A stretch of 64,000 nt of DNA from Anthracocystis setariae (Eukaryota; Basidiomycota; Ustilaginomycetes; Ustilaginales; Ustilaginaceae), in NCBI GenBank assembly GCA_928724745.1, contig CAKMXJ010000032.1, positions 744,001-808,000 of the forward strand, written 5' to 3'. The notes under the pieces were generated by a model, which searched no databases, had not been told where the DNA came from, and worked only from the letters and a program-made list of their open reading frames with translations. A program made the translations under genes and the position numbers. Shown piece after piece: positions 1 through 9,277 of the stretch. Positions within the stretch are counted from its first letter, which is position 1; each line of letters opens with the position of its first letter.

Positions 1-902
1 TCGACAACCTTGGCTCAGCACAGAATCTGTTCCGATGGATGGAACCATCGAACAGAGAAAATGTGGTGATGCCTTCAGTGACAATTCCGCCGGCTGCCAA
101 CGATCAGCTCTTTGGACAGGAGCAGAGATCGCCCTTCACTTGCGACAATGCGATGGGTCTTACCGGCCAGTTCAACTTCAGCCAGCTACAATCGGGAATG
201 GACAAGCTGACGACTGACCTGAGGGAAAGTATTCACCGGGCAATCGAGCTCCACGGTCCTCCGCAAGGTCAAAGCAGTGGCGGCTCGTGGGGGAGTCAGC
301 AGAAGGCGATGGATGACGACGCTGAATGGGTCGACGAGGACGATTCACTCGCTACAACTGCTACCAACTCGAATCTGTCCTTCAATCCTCAAGTCTTTGG
401 GTCCCAGAATGGACAGGTGACGATACCAGCCTTGAGTGCTGGTAATCCACCGCTGCCACCTCCTCAACAGCCAATCAGCTGGCCTCTTCATCCCTTGCAG
501 ACCCTCAGCTGCGACTCTAGCTTCGAAGCATCCTCTTCCTACACTAATGATACGGACAACTTCGACATCAACCAATTCATCGCCAACTCTTCCCAGTCTT
601 CTTCGCAAAGTTGTCTCCAGTCCGCCCCGCAACCGCTACCCCCACAAGATATCTCGAACCCGTTCATGCCTCTGCAGCAAACTCAGGCTCCAGGATCGTC
701 TCAGATCTCAAACGACATCGAGATGGACTTGGACGTAGCCGATTTGGTCGGGTTTCAAGAATTATACGCACTGTTTTCAGCAAGTCAATCGTCAGGGGCT
801 GGAGAGGATCTTGTGGTTAACGGGGGAGAAGGTGGGCAGGGAGGGTTTCCTCAGCTTCGTTTCAACTTTGATGAAAGTTCAAACATGTTTACCCTCGCCT
901 GA
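1..902 (+). CDS. C-terminal part of an unrecognised protein (5' truncated by window edge)
   Basis: The frame is open from base 3 to a TGA at 900-902, so 299 residues of the C-terminal end are visible and the start lies upstream of the window. The first in-frame ATG at 39 is probably internal, because the reading frame continues smoothly before it. The protein is low in complexity, rich in Ser, Gln, Asn and Pro, with an acidic patch (EWVDEDD) about 100 residues in and Gln/Pro stretches afterwards. Such composition is common in activation regions of fungal transcription factors, but no DNA-binding domain is visible here, so that is only a guess. I recognise no family. It ends about 300 bases before the convergent NAA15 gene. 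Confidence 0.6.
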   Translation, partial: DNLGSAQNLFRWMEPSNRENVVMPSVTIPPAANDQLFGQEQRSPFTCDNAMGLTGQFNFSQLQSGMDKLTTDLRESIHRAIELHGPPQGQSSGGSWGSQQKAMDDDAEWVDEDDSLATTATNSNLSFNPQVFGSQNGQVTIPALSAGNPPLPPPQQPISWPLHPLQTLSCDSSFEASSSYTNDTDNFDINQFIANSSQSSSQSCLQSAPQPLPPQDISNPFMPLQQTQAPGSSQISNDIEMDLDVADLVGFQELYALFSASQSSGAGEDLVVNGGEGGQGGFPQLRFNFDESSNMFTLA

Positions 903-1202
903 TGGGTTTAGCATCCGATAACGCTGACCTCTCGAATCATTGGTGTCGTCACTACTCTTCCCACCTCTATACCTGATGTGTATCTTCTCCGTTAGTGTTA
1001 TCCCTGTTTCATCGTATGGTTTGGATGCCCGATTATTTGTCTCGTAGTGCTCCGTATCTGATCCGCAATGCAGTTTACCCAATCACTTTTTCTGTGTGCC
1101 CTCAAACAATTCGACTTTTGAATGTGGGATTCTACAAGATAAGCATTGCTAGTGAGGATATGATAAAATGTGTACATGAGTAGAATTGTTCCATCCCTTC
1201 GT
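903..1202. other. convergent 3' intergenic region
   Basis: This is the 300-base gap between the stop of the partial first gene and the stop of NAA15 on the other strand. It presumably holds both 3' UTRs. I see no ORF of interest or RNA gene. Confidence 0.5.
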
Positions 1203-3881
1203 CTACAGCAATGGCTCATGCTTGGTCTCTCCATTGACCTCTTCCTTGTCCTGCTCAACACCCTTTGCCCACTTGGCCCTGTTCTCCTCTCTCACCTTCT
1301 TCTCCTCGTCGAGCTCAACTGCGATTTTGAACGCGTTTGCAAGGGGGAACACTTTCTTCGCTCTCACATCGAACTCTGTCGTCGAGCAAGGCGAGATCGA
1401 AGCGAGAAGAGTACGAGCCTCGACAGCTATTTTAAGCGCCTTGATGCTTTCTCTGGGTTTCGTCGAGGGGGTGGCTGCGAGTGTGGGCGGGAGCGAGAGG
1501 AGGAGCGAGATAGCTTCGTCCTTTCGATCCAATGCAATGGCCGTTTTTGCATTGCCAAGAACGTGTGCGGGGGTGAAAGCGAAAGGGGTTTGCAGCGATT
1601 CCGTAAAGTACGTCGGCAGAGGCTTATCCGCCGGGATGATGCGCGAAAGCGTATTGCTGATCACATCGCCGATCGGTTTAGGTGCCGCCTTGAGATCCGG
1701 CAACCTGATTTTCAACCTCACCACCATCTCGGTCACATCCGCATCCTGCACATCGAGCTTGTTCAAATGCGCAACAGCCCTTGTAGCGAGCAACCAATTC
1801 TTCTCCCTGAGAGCGACCTCAAAGACAGCCCTCCAGGTTTCCGTCCTTTCTGGTGCGTGCGCCTGGAGAAAGCGCAACCATTTGGCAGCTGGTGCCAGCG
1901 GGGCCTCTTTAACCGAGGCGAAAAGCTCAAGACCTTTGGGATCCAAATCCGGTTTAGGCCCGTCATCGTCGACAGCCTCGCCATTGGCAGCAGCCTCTTC
2001 GGCCTTCTTCTTCTTCTCCGCCGCTTCAGCTTCCGCCTTAGCAATCCGCTTCGCTTCCGCCTGACGCGCCTTTTTCAGCGCCTTCTTCTTCTCCGCCTCC
2101 GACAAACCAGCCAACGCCGGATCCTCCTCCTCCTCCTCCTCCTTCTTCTCGACCTCAATAAATGGACGTGTTTCCGGATTGTCGAACAGTTTGGTGTAGA
2201 TGGAGATCGCAGCGGTTGCAGCACGGACGTATGCTGGGTGGGAGCGAAGTTGATCTTCAAAGCGCACAAGATCGACGTAGGAGCGCAGGGTCATCTTGCG
2301 CATGCAGTAGCTGTGGAAATCGAGCTGGTCGTCCCAGAATTCCTGGAACGTCTTGTCCATCTGGTTGAGTCTCTTCAGTGCCATGGCGTAGTTCTTTGCC
2401 CTGAGGAACGCCTCGGCTTCTTCGGCGAGGTACCAGACCGCCTGCATCTCGTTGAGGTCATATGTGGGTGAGGGAGCGTCGGGTTTGGTGAAGAGGCCGA
2501 CGATGGATTCGGCCTCGACGGTGTCGTTGATGCGCAGGAGGTATTTTGCGGCTTTGGAGTTGAGGAAACGGTCTTGGCCATCGAGAAGGCGAGCATCGGT
2601 CATGGCAGAGGAAGCTCCAACAAGGTCGCCGCCGCGTTTGAGGATGCGTGCGCGAACCATGTGCAACTCGGGGAGGGTAGGGGAGTGGGAGATGGCAGAG
2701 TTGATGTAGTGCAATGCTACGGTGAGACGGCCAGTGAGGGAGTAGTGCTGAGCGAGGTAGTAGAGTGACCAAAGGTACGAGTCGGGGGTGTCGGTGCCGT
2801 CAGCAGCAGGGGACGTAGAAGGAACCCATTCTAGACGGAAGGTCTCGACAATCTCCTCGAGCGTAGACTGCTTAGACGAGTCCTGGTAGAGGGACTTGAG
2901 GTCAGAGAAGAGCGAAGGAACACCCTTGATGAGAGCGGACTTGACATAGGCGGTGGCTTGAGTTTTGAACTCCTCGCCCGAAGCGTGGATGAGAGCGAGA
3001 CGCTTCGCAGCAGTTGACTTGGGGTGTTCGGCTTGAAGACTCTTGAAGGCTTCCAAGCGGGCCGAGTCGGAGTCCTCGAGCAAGCTGAGGAGGCCGGCAA
3101 AGTATTTCTTGTTCTCCGGGTTGCTCTTGATCAGCTGCCTCCACAGCGCTTCGGCTTCGTCCTTCTTGCCCAGCCCTGCGAGACATCTCGCCTGAGCCGC
3201 CTGCTTCCCCCTAATGTCAACAATCCTCTTGCTACGTGCCTCCATCACATCGAGACTCTCTTGGAACTTGCCTAGCTCTTCCAGGATGCTGGCATGGTAG
3301 AGCAACACCTCTCCATGCTCGTAGCTCCTTTCGGGGATATCGCGCATAACGTGTTCGTATCCTTCGAGCACCCTCACCGCTGCCTCGAAGCTGCCTGCAA
3401 GATGATGTGAGACCGCCAACCCGATCCAGTTGATCCTAAGGTGTGGCTGCATCCTCAACAGCGTCAACCTGTTCTCCACCATCGGAGGATAGTTTCTCAA
3501 CTGCAATTGCAAGAATGCACTTTCCCTAAGCAAGTTGACATTACCGCCTCCTTCAATCCGCAGGGCCTGCGAGTAGCACTTTATCGCCTCCTCGTAGTTC
3601 TTGTCTTGCCTGTGCAAGATGCCGAGTGCGTGCCAGCAGATGAAACTTGTCAAGTCGAGACGGACACCCTTCTTGGCGAGCTCGATGCCTTCTTCGCGAC
3701 GGTTGGTGGAGCCGAGAAGGAGACCCTTCATGGCGACGGTTTCTCCATGGTCGGGGAACTTCTTGAGGATGGTATCGGCGGTTTTGAGACCGAGTTTGTA
3801 CTTTTTGGTTTCGTATTCTTGGATGAGCCGCTGGAAGAGGGTGCGCTCCTTGGTGGGGAGAGCGGCGCGCTTCGGCGGCAT
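1203..3881 (-). CDS. NAA15: N-terminal acetyltransferase A auxiliary subunit (NAA15/Nat1)
   Basis: The 892-residue product is the TPR scaffold of the NatA complex, which anchors the catalytic subunit Naa10 to the ribosome and acetylates nascent N-termini. The N-terminus matches the family closely: an LFQRLIQEYE helix, then HGETVAMKGL and ICWHALGILHRQDKNYEEAIKCY, typical of the first NAA15 repeats. TPR-like helices fill most of the chain. The Lys/Glu/Ala-rich segment at about residues 570-640 corresponds to the charged region found in NAA15 proteins. I chose the ATG at 3881 (MPPKR) because family similarity starts there. The frame stays open upstream to 4472 through a poly-Ser tract encoded by a trinucleotide repeat, which I treat as 5' UTR. 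There is no intron. Identity is confident; the start is fairly confident. Confidence 0.93.
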   Translation of the reverse strand: MPPKRAALPTKERTLFQRLIQEYETKKYKLGLKTADTILKKFPDHGETVAMKGLLLGSTNRREEGIELAKKGVRLDLTSFICWHALGILHRQDKNYEEAIKCYSQALRIEGGGNVNLLRESAFLQLQLRNYPPMVENRLTLLRMQPHLRINWIGLAVSHHLAGSFEAAVRVLEGYEHVMRDIPERSYEHGEVLLYHASILEELGKFQESLDVMEARSKRIVDIRGKQAAQARCLAGLGKKDEAEALWRQLIKSNPENKKYFAGLLSLLEDSDSARLEAFKSLQAEHPKSTAAKRLALIHASGEEFKTQATAYVKSALIKGVPSLFSDLKSLYQDSSKQSTLEEIVETFRLEWVPSTSPAADGTDTPDSYLWSLYYLAQHYSLTGRLTVALHYINSAISHSPTLPELHMVRARILKRGGDLVGASSAMTDARLLDGQDRFLNSKAAKYLLRINDTVEAESIVGLFTKPDAPSPTYDLNEMQAVWYLAEEAEAFLRAKNYAMALKRLNQMDKTFQEFWDDQLDFHSYCMRKMTLRSYVDLVRFEDQLRSHPAYVRAATAAISIYTKLFDNPETRPFIEVEKKEEEEEEDPALAGLSEAEKKKALKKARQAEAKRIAKAEAEAAEKKKKAEEAAANGEAVDDDGPKPDLDPKGLELFASVKEAPLAPAAKWLRFLQAHAPERTETWRAVFEVALREKNWLLATRAVAHLNKLDVQDADVTEMVVRLKIRLPDLKAAPKPIGDVISNTLSRIIPADKPLPTYFTESLQTPFAFTPAHVLGNAKTAIALDRKDEAISLLLSLPPTLAATPSTKPRESIKALKIAVEARTLLASISPCSTTEFDVRAKKVFPLANAFKIAVELDEEKKVREENRAKWAKGVEQDKEEVNGETKHEPLL

Positions 3882-3931
3882 GATGGGCGGATAGGACGAT
3901 ATACTTGGTGAACGTCCAAGCGAAGGTAGGT

Positions 3932-3976
<45 letters not shown>
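3932..3976. repeat. (ATG)n trinucleotide microsatellite, 15 units
   Basis: This is an uninterrupted ATG repeat on the + strand. On the - strand it reads as serine codons in frame with NAA15, 51 nt upstream of the chosen start. Confidence 0.95.
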
Positions 3977-4082
3977 CGGTGAATGTGGAAGGAGAGGACA
4001 GTGCGAGTTTGGAAGAACAGCGTTGGCGTATCTGTGCATTTGAGCCGTACTGCTCCCGAAGGATCTTCCGATTTTTGAGAAG

Positions 4083-4085
<3 letters not shown>

Positions 4086-4113
<28 letters not shown>
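4086..4113. repeat. (AG)n dinucleotide microsatellite, 14 units
   Basis: This is an uninterrupted AG/CT repeat in the NAA15 5' leader, within the divergent promoter. Confidence 0.95.
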
Positions 4114-4118
<5 letters not shown>

Positions 4119-4262
4119 TCCACAGAGCGAAAGACGGTTGGTGATCGTTCGAAGCATCGAAATTCGAATGTCAAGTCGGTATTTGCATACAACTGTGCAC
4201 AATTTTCCCCGGTCGGCTGTTAATCCGATATCCGCAAATGCTGTCGCCCTCCACGCGGGCAC

Positions 4263-5554
4263 ATGAGCTCTCTGCACGAGGATGCATCTTGTCTCCCGAC
4301 TATCCCTTCTCCTCAAGTCTCGACTTTTTGTCGAACACCGACATCTCGATTCTCCATCGAGCCTCCAGGAGCACCTGCATTCTTGAACCATCGTCTTTCG
4401 ATATCTGAATCTGCCTTCCCTTCCCGATCCACGCCTCGTAACCTTTCGTTTTAGGACAAGACTATCCGGCACGAGGGGCGCCGTCCAACAACCCTATCCT
4501 TCACGTATCCAAAATAGCCGCCTTCAACTCGGTGTCAGCTTCGCAAGCTGCACCGCCGTCGCTTGCTCCACCACTCCTATCCACCTCTTCGTCATCCGAA
4601 AACGTACCCTCTCTCGCAGGGAAATCCAGGCAAAGACAACACATAGCCGACCCCGTCGTAGCTTCCGGCGCCACCACATCCTACGCGAACGGACCCATCC
4701 GTCGGACTGCGGCACACACGAAAAACGTCTTTTCCATCTCCACCGAACGCTGGGCCAAAAAGCTAGCCGATATGGCGTCTCCCTACCCCACCACCACGAA
4801 CAACGACGCTTCGTCCGCTAATGGCGGAGGAGGTGCGAGAGATGTATCGATTGGTGTTGGTACGGTGTATGACAGCAATGCATTTGGCGGCAATGCGTAT
4901 TCTCGCGGTGATGAAGGGACTACATCTGCACCCTTACGCTCGCACTACTTTCTCTCGCGGGATGAAATCCTCAAAGGCGTTGCGAACCGGTTCGTGCACT
5001 CGGCCGCGTACCTCTGGTTCTACGCCGGCATGGCGCTCGCCTCGCTTCTCACCGTCATCATCTCACTCACCTCCGATTGCCCCGGTACACTCTTCTATGG
5101 CCTCGAACTTGCGATCAACCTGCTCCTCATCGCCGAAGTCGGCATCCGTCTACTTGCATTTGGCAAACAGTTCTGGAAAAGCACATACAACATTGTCGAC
5201 CTCTTCCTCGTCCTCCTCTGCGGCATCACGCTGTTGGTGATCTTCTTCCACCACGAATGCTCCCCCTTTCGTCGTGGACCTGATGGTGGGGGGAGGTCAG
5301 GGAAAGGTGAGGAGTTGTTGGATTCCATCCTACTCATCGGTCGCAATGTCGTACAGGCATTAAGGCTGGTTTCCATCGTTAGGAGGTCAGGGAGCAACGT
5401 GACGAGCAGACCAACGAGGATCGAAATCGCAAATAGACCTTACTCGCTAGACCTCGATTTGGAGGACGAAGGTGCAATGGCAAGAGATAGGATACGCATC
5501 GGTCAGGAGGAAACTGCACCCCTCTTTGATGGTGATGATGACGACGAACTCTAA
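4263..5554 (+). CDS. voltage-sensor-domain-only membrane protein (ion-channel-like, no pore)
   Basis: The proposed exons are 4263-4437 and 4539-5554 (396 residues). The long downstream frame has no ATG for its first 80 codons: it opens with GTG at 4532 and an in-frame stop lies at 4439. The ORF starting with ATG at 4263 joins it in frame through a GTAACC...CAG intron (4438-4538). Residues 1-205 are Ser/Pro/Ala-rich and cytosolic. Four membrane helices follow: S1 about 213-236, S2 about 243-266 with the acidic EVGIR, S3 about 277-295 beginning NIVDLFLV, and S4 about 323-343 with Arg at 327, 334, 340 and 341. The S2-S3 pattern E..R...FG..F....YN..D is that of voltage-gated channel sensors. No S5-S6 pore follows; the tail is acidic. 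The function is unknown. An alternative start is the ATG at 4772. Confidence 0.65.
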
Positions 5555-5847
5555 TTCTTCCTCGCAGAACAGGAACACGACAGAAACAAAATGTTTTCAA
5601 AATTCAGTAAAGTTAATAATAATCGTATCTCGCACACGCACTCCCTTCGTGCTGGTGAAAGAAAGTGTTCGTTAAGTTACATATACAGACCAACCACAAA
5701 CGCACCGAGGAGGGGGTATCGTTCTAACCACAAAAAAAAAAAAACCCCCCCCAGACCGAACCAGAATATGTACAAAAGCGATAAAGAGTTACAAGATCTC
5801 ACTCCTCAATGGTCCGCGTGTTGGTCGTGGTGGTGATGGGTAGGTCG

Positions 5848-7905
5848 CTAGGACTTTTCGTAAGGATACGGGTAGCTGTGTTGGTTGCTTGGTTGTTGTG
5901 GGTAGTGCTGCTGTTGCTGCTGCTGTTGCTGCGGCTGGTGGTGGCTTGGCGGCTGACCATGCATACTCTCGTATCCGGGAGGGCCGGCACTGCCCTGGTA
6001 GTCATCATACTGGCTACCACCTTGTGCGTAGTGATTGTAGTTTTGCTGTCCCTGCTGTGCTGATGAGGCGGCTTGCGTGTGCCTGAGATCGTTGTACTGG
6101 TTCATCTCGTGCTGTGAAGCTTGGTAGGGTTGGCGCTGTTGCGATTGGTGTTCGTACGCCGACGATGCGTATTGGTCGTATCCTGCGTTGTTGTCGTGGG
6201 CGTGCTGTGAACCTTGGCCTTGGTGTGCGCCAGAGGCAAGACCGAAGCCGTCATCCAGGGTTCCCTGTCGGTGATCCTGAGCCGGACCGGCAGAAGCATT
6301 GCCTTCATAGGCAATCTCGTGGTGTTGGTGGTCGTCCTGTTGGGGAATGGACGGAAGGGTGCGAGCGCCGCGCGAGCTCAGACGCGATCCGAACTTGGGC
6401 GAAGCCGAGCTTGCGTCGCTCGCATTCGGTGGAAACTTAGGCGAGCCAGGACCAAAAGTGGCGCCAGAGTAGTCGGTGGGGTGACCGTATTCACTGGTGG
6501 GTTGACGACGCGCGTCACCAGCGTGGTTGTACTCGGATGAGGGGATGATATTGCCATAGGCGTCGTACTGCGAGTGCTGCTGCGGGTGCTGCTGCGATTG
6601 AGACTGGTACTGCTGATGGAGGGAATGGGACTGCGATGGGTAAGGTTGGTGACCCTGCGAGTAGCCGTCCATGGGCGGAGGCGATGCAACCATGGGGTAA
6701 GGACGAGGACTACCATCGCGGTAGGGCTGTGGACCGACACCGGGAATGTAGGTGGCTTCTGGGTGAACGTTCGACATGGTTGAAGGCTGGGGCATACCAG
6801 CACCGTGACCTGGGTGTACGGAAGAGATAGTGTCTTGCCTCTGAGATGTCAGATTGTGGGCGCCATGACCGGCCGAGTTGCCGAGCATGGGCGGAGAGTC
6901 GGCAAAGTCGTTTGGTGGATTGCCTTGAATTGGTCTCCTTCCGTAGCCCTGACCGACACCGGCAATAGCCGAACCAGCGGCGATGGCAGCGGGAGCTGCG
7001 ACGGCTGGATGACCCATGTTGTGGTTGGTAGAGTAGGCAAGGCCAGGCTGTTGGTGGCTGGCACCATTCGCGTATGCGCCAGTGTCATAATCATCCTTGA
7101 GCGGAACCTCGTACTCGGTCTCGTATTCGGCGAACTTGGGCAAGTCGTCGCGCTTGCGAGTGTTTTTCAAGGTGGCTTGCCTGCGCTTCCTGTCAGCTTC
7201 AGCATCGAGAGCGTCCATTCGCATCTGCTCACCGTAGCGATCCTGCATGGGCGGGCCGGGGCGCGCTCCATACGAATCGGGGACGTGCGAATCCCTGACA
7301 CGATTGCGCCTCCTGCTTCCGCACATTCCGCAGCCAAAGCTGCAGCCAGCGAGGAACATGAGCAGCCATGCTGCCAAGGTCATCCAGATGGCGTAGCCGA
7401 GGCTTGCTGAAGCACCGTTGACTGAGTTGATGCGCTTCTTGGCAATGAGGAAGAGAGCAAGGTCGAGACCGAAAGCAATGATGGTGATGCCGGCGCCGAT
7501 ACTGGTGATAAAGGTGCCAAAGCAGTTTCGGGACATCTCGCGACAGTGAGAGATGGCACCGAGCAGGACACCAGCCGCGGCAAAGGCAAGAGCGATGGGG
7601 TGAAGAATCAAAGTGTAGGTGAGACCCTTGACGATGGCGGAACTGTACTGTCCGGGAATGACCTGGATGCCAAGTAGCTGATTCGGATCCAAGGAGTAGC
7701 CGAGCGTGGTGGGACTACATGTGTTGCCGATGCAGTAGCCAAGCGTACCGAAGCGAACGGTTTGACCCCTTTGGTTGCCAGTGCCTCCGATGGTAGCCTC
7801 GAGGAAGTAGATGGATTTGAGGATGGGTACGGAAATGGTGACCAGGCCGAGCAAGACAGCGGCAGCCAGCGTCAACAGAGTGCCTGGTGTAGCGGCGCTA
7901 AACAT
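5848..7905 (-). CDS. RIM9: pH-response regulator Rim9/PalI (SUR7/PalI family)
   Basis: The 685-residue membrane protein belongs to the SUR7/PalI family. In fungi it assists the ambient-pH sensor Rim21/PalH at the plasma membrane, upstream of Rim101/PacC processing. There are four membrane helices: about 10-32, 95-120, 130-155 and 168-192. A Cys-containing extracellular loop (LGYCIGNTCSP) lies between the first two, as in the family. The remaining ~480 residues form a hydrophilic tail rich in Gln, His, Pro, Ser and Gly, ending in a poly-Gln run (CAG/CAA repeats near 5907-5935). The start ATG at 7905 leads directly into the first hydrophobic helix. No intron is apparent. The long tail is usual for basidiomycete PalI proteins, as far as I know. 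Confidence 0.85.
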   Translation of the reverse strand: MFSAATPGTLLTLAAAVLLGLVTISVPILKSIYFLEATIGGTGNQRGQTVRFGTLGYCIGNTCSPTTLGYSLDPNQLLGIQVIPGQYSSAIVKGLTYTLILHPIALAFAAAGVLLGAISHCREMSRNCFGTFITSIGAGITIIAFGLDLALFLIAKKRINSVNGASASLGYAIWMTLAAWLLMFLAGCSFGCGMCGSRRRNRVRDSHVPDSYGARPGPPMQDRYGEQMRMDALDAEADRKRRQATLKNTRKRDDLPKFAEYETEYEVPLKDDYDTGAYANGASHQQPGLAYSTNHNMGHPAVAAPAAIAAGSAIAGVGQGYGRRPIQGNPPNDFADSPPMLGNSAGHGAHNLTSQRQDTISSVHPGHGAGMPQPSTMSNVHPEATYIPGVGPQPYRDGSPRPYPMVASPPPMDGYSQGHQPYPSQSHSLHQQYQSQSQQHPQQHSQYDAYGNIIPSSEYNHAGDARRQPTSEYGHPTDYSGATFGPGSPKFPPNASDASSASPKFGSRLSSRGARTLPSIPQQDDHQHHEIAYEGNASAGPAQDHRQGTLDDGFGLASGAHQGQGSQHAHDNNAGYDQYASSAYEHQSQQRQPYQASQHEMNQYNDLRHTQAASSAQQGQQNYNHYAQGGSQYDDYQGSAGPPGYESMHGQPPSHHQPQQQQQQQQHYPQQPSNQHSYPYPYEKS

Positions 7906-9277
7906 GGTGACGAGGACCTCGACGGCGAGGTAAGCCGATGGGCGTTGACAGGTGTCAACCGGTGATGCGAAGAGCGTCGAAGGCTTTGAGTGATACCGAG
8001 ATTAGGATCCGCTAGATATGAGTGCACCACAAGTACCGAGAGCGTCTTTTGTGCAGTGCAGTTGAGGCGCGTTGTGGGGATGCGAGATGTTGAATCGGGC
8101 GATTTCCGATAGGGTCTTGCAACAACAGATTGCGGGGCCGATTCTCGAGACTGGAAGCTTGTGTTCACTGTACGTTACAGTGTTGCACGTATCGCACCAA
8201 ATGCAATGGTATCGCCACCTTAAAAACAGGCAAAAAGGATGATGGTAGACCTGAGATGAGACGATGGCGAGAGGATGAACGATATCCAGCGAGGTGAGGA
8301 TTGAGCAAGGACGAGCTGTAGGGCGTCGAGGCAAAGGCTGCCGTGGCGCGCAACGGGTCTTGACGGGTCTGTCGAGAAATGCGTAAAGGAAAATCAGTGC
8401 ATAAAGCCAGGGCGAGCCAAGGGTCGTGGTACTGTAAGAACGACCTGACCTCATGGATGCGGCTTTGTGGATATGCACGCTGTACTGGTATACTGTAGTA
8501 CAGTACTCTGTGTATCCTGCGTCTAGCTAGCTGGCTGCGAAAATTCAATAATTTCGTTTTGCACCGCTTTTTGAAGAGGCGATGCGTTGACCGGTCGCTC
8601 AAAAAGTATACGTTCGTTGTTCAGCGAGCGACAAGTCGGTAGCAATGACGATCTCACAATCTTCAAAAAAAAGAAAGGCAAAATTCAAAATGCACAGCCT
8701 TGCCAAGTCGCTCACAGCTGCCAACTCAACTCTGCTTACTGCCGTGATCCAGGCTGCGCAAGTGCAGTGCAGAAAGCGACGAGAACCCTTTCTTCGCCTA
8801 ATTGGCGCACCGCCCGCCCGTCAACCGTCCACCGAAGAGCACCGATCTGTATGCCTTGAGACGTGCTGGCTGCGTTGGCGCCACACACTGGAGCCTAGGT
8901 ATTTGCCGATGCTTTGCCCCCACTTTTACGCCTTTCCCTGCCCATCGAACACTGGCGTCACACTGCTTCACATCGGTTTGCTCAATTAATTTCACTCAAC
9001 GTCAGCGTGGCCCTTGCGTTTTGCGTGCCTTTTTGAGCTTCTAACCGGCATCACCCTCTCTCATACTCTTTCTCCCTTTGCAGTGCAGTACAGCATCTGC
9101 CTGAGCCCGGCTCGCTCCACTTTGCACAGACACGCACAGACACACACACACACACATCCACACGCCTGTCTCGCGATCTATCCGAGACCGCTTCCTTCTC
9201 TTCTCTCAATCCACACTATCCATCATTCCACCGATCCCTCCTCTTCCTTGCGACATCGCCGCCGCTGGACATTCGAG
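7906..9277. promoter_or_regulatory. divergent intergenic region RIM9/SLA2
   Basis: About 1.4 kb lies between two divergent starts. It contains a perfect inverted repeat at 8491-8505, a short CA microsatellite near 9140-9156 and CT-rich leader DNA before SLA2. The SLA2 frame is open upstream from 9014 but begins with TTG, so I treat that part as 5' UTR. No other gene is supported. Confidence 0.5.
8491..8505. repeat. 15-bp perfect inverted repeat
   Basis: The arms TACTGTA and TACAGTA flank a single G. It lies about 590 bases upstream of RIM9 and 770 upstream of SLA2. It could be a dimeric transcription-factor site; there is no direct evidence. Confidence 0.6.

Larger units (their letters stand above)
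3882..4262. promoter_or_regulatory. divergent promoter region between NAA15 and the voltage-sensor gene
   Basis: About 380 bases separate the two divergent starts. The region contains an (ATG)15 tract and an (AG)14 tract. I see no clear TATA box. A shared bidirectional promoter is inferred from the layout only. Confidence 0.45.

Noticed and set aside
9014..9277. N-terminal extension of SLA2
   Set aside because: It begins with TTG, has no ATG, encodes His/Thr-rich CA-repeat sequence and precedes the complete ANTH domain.
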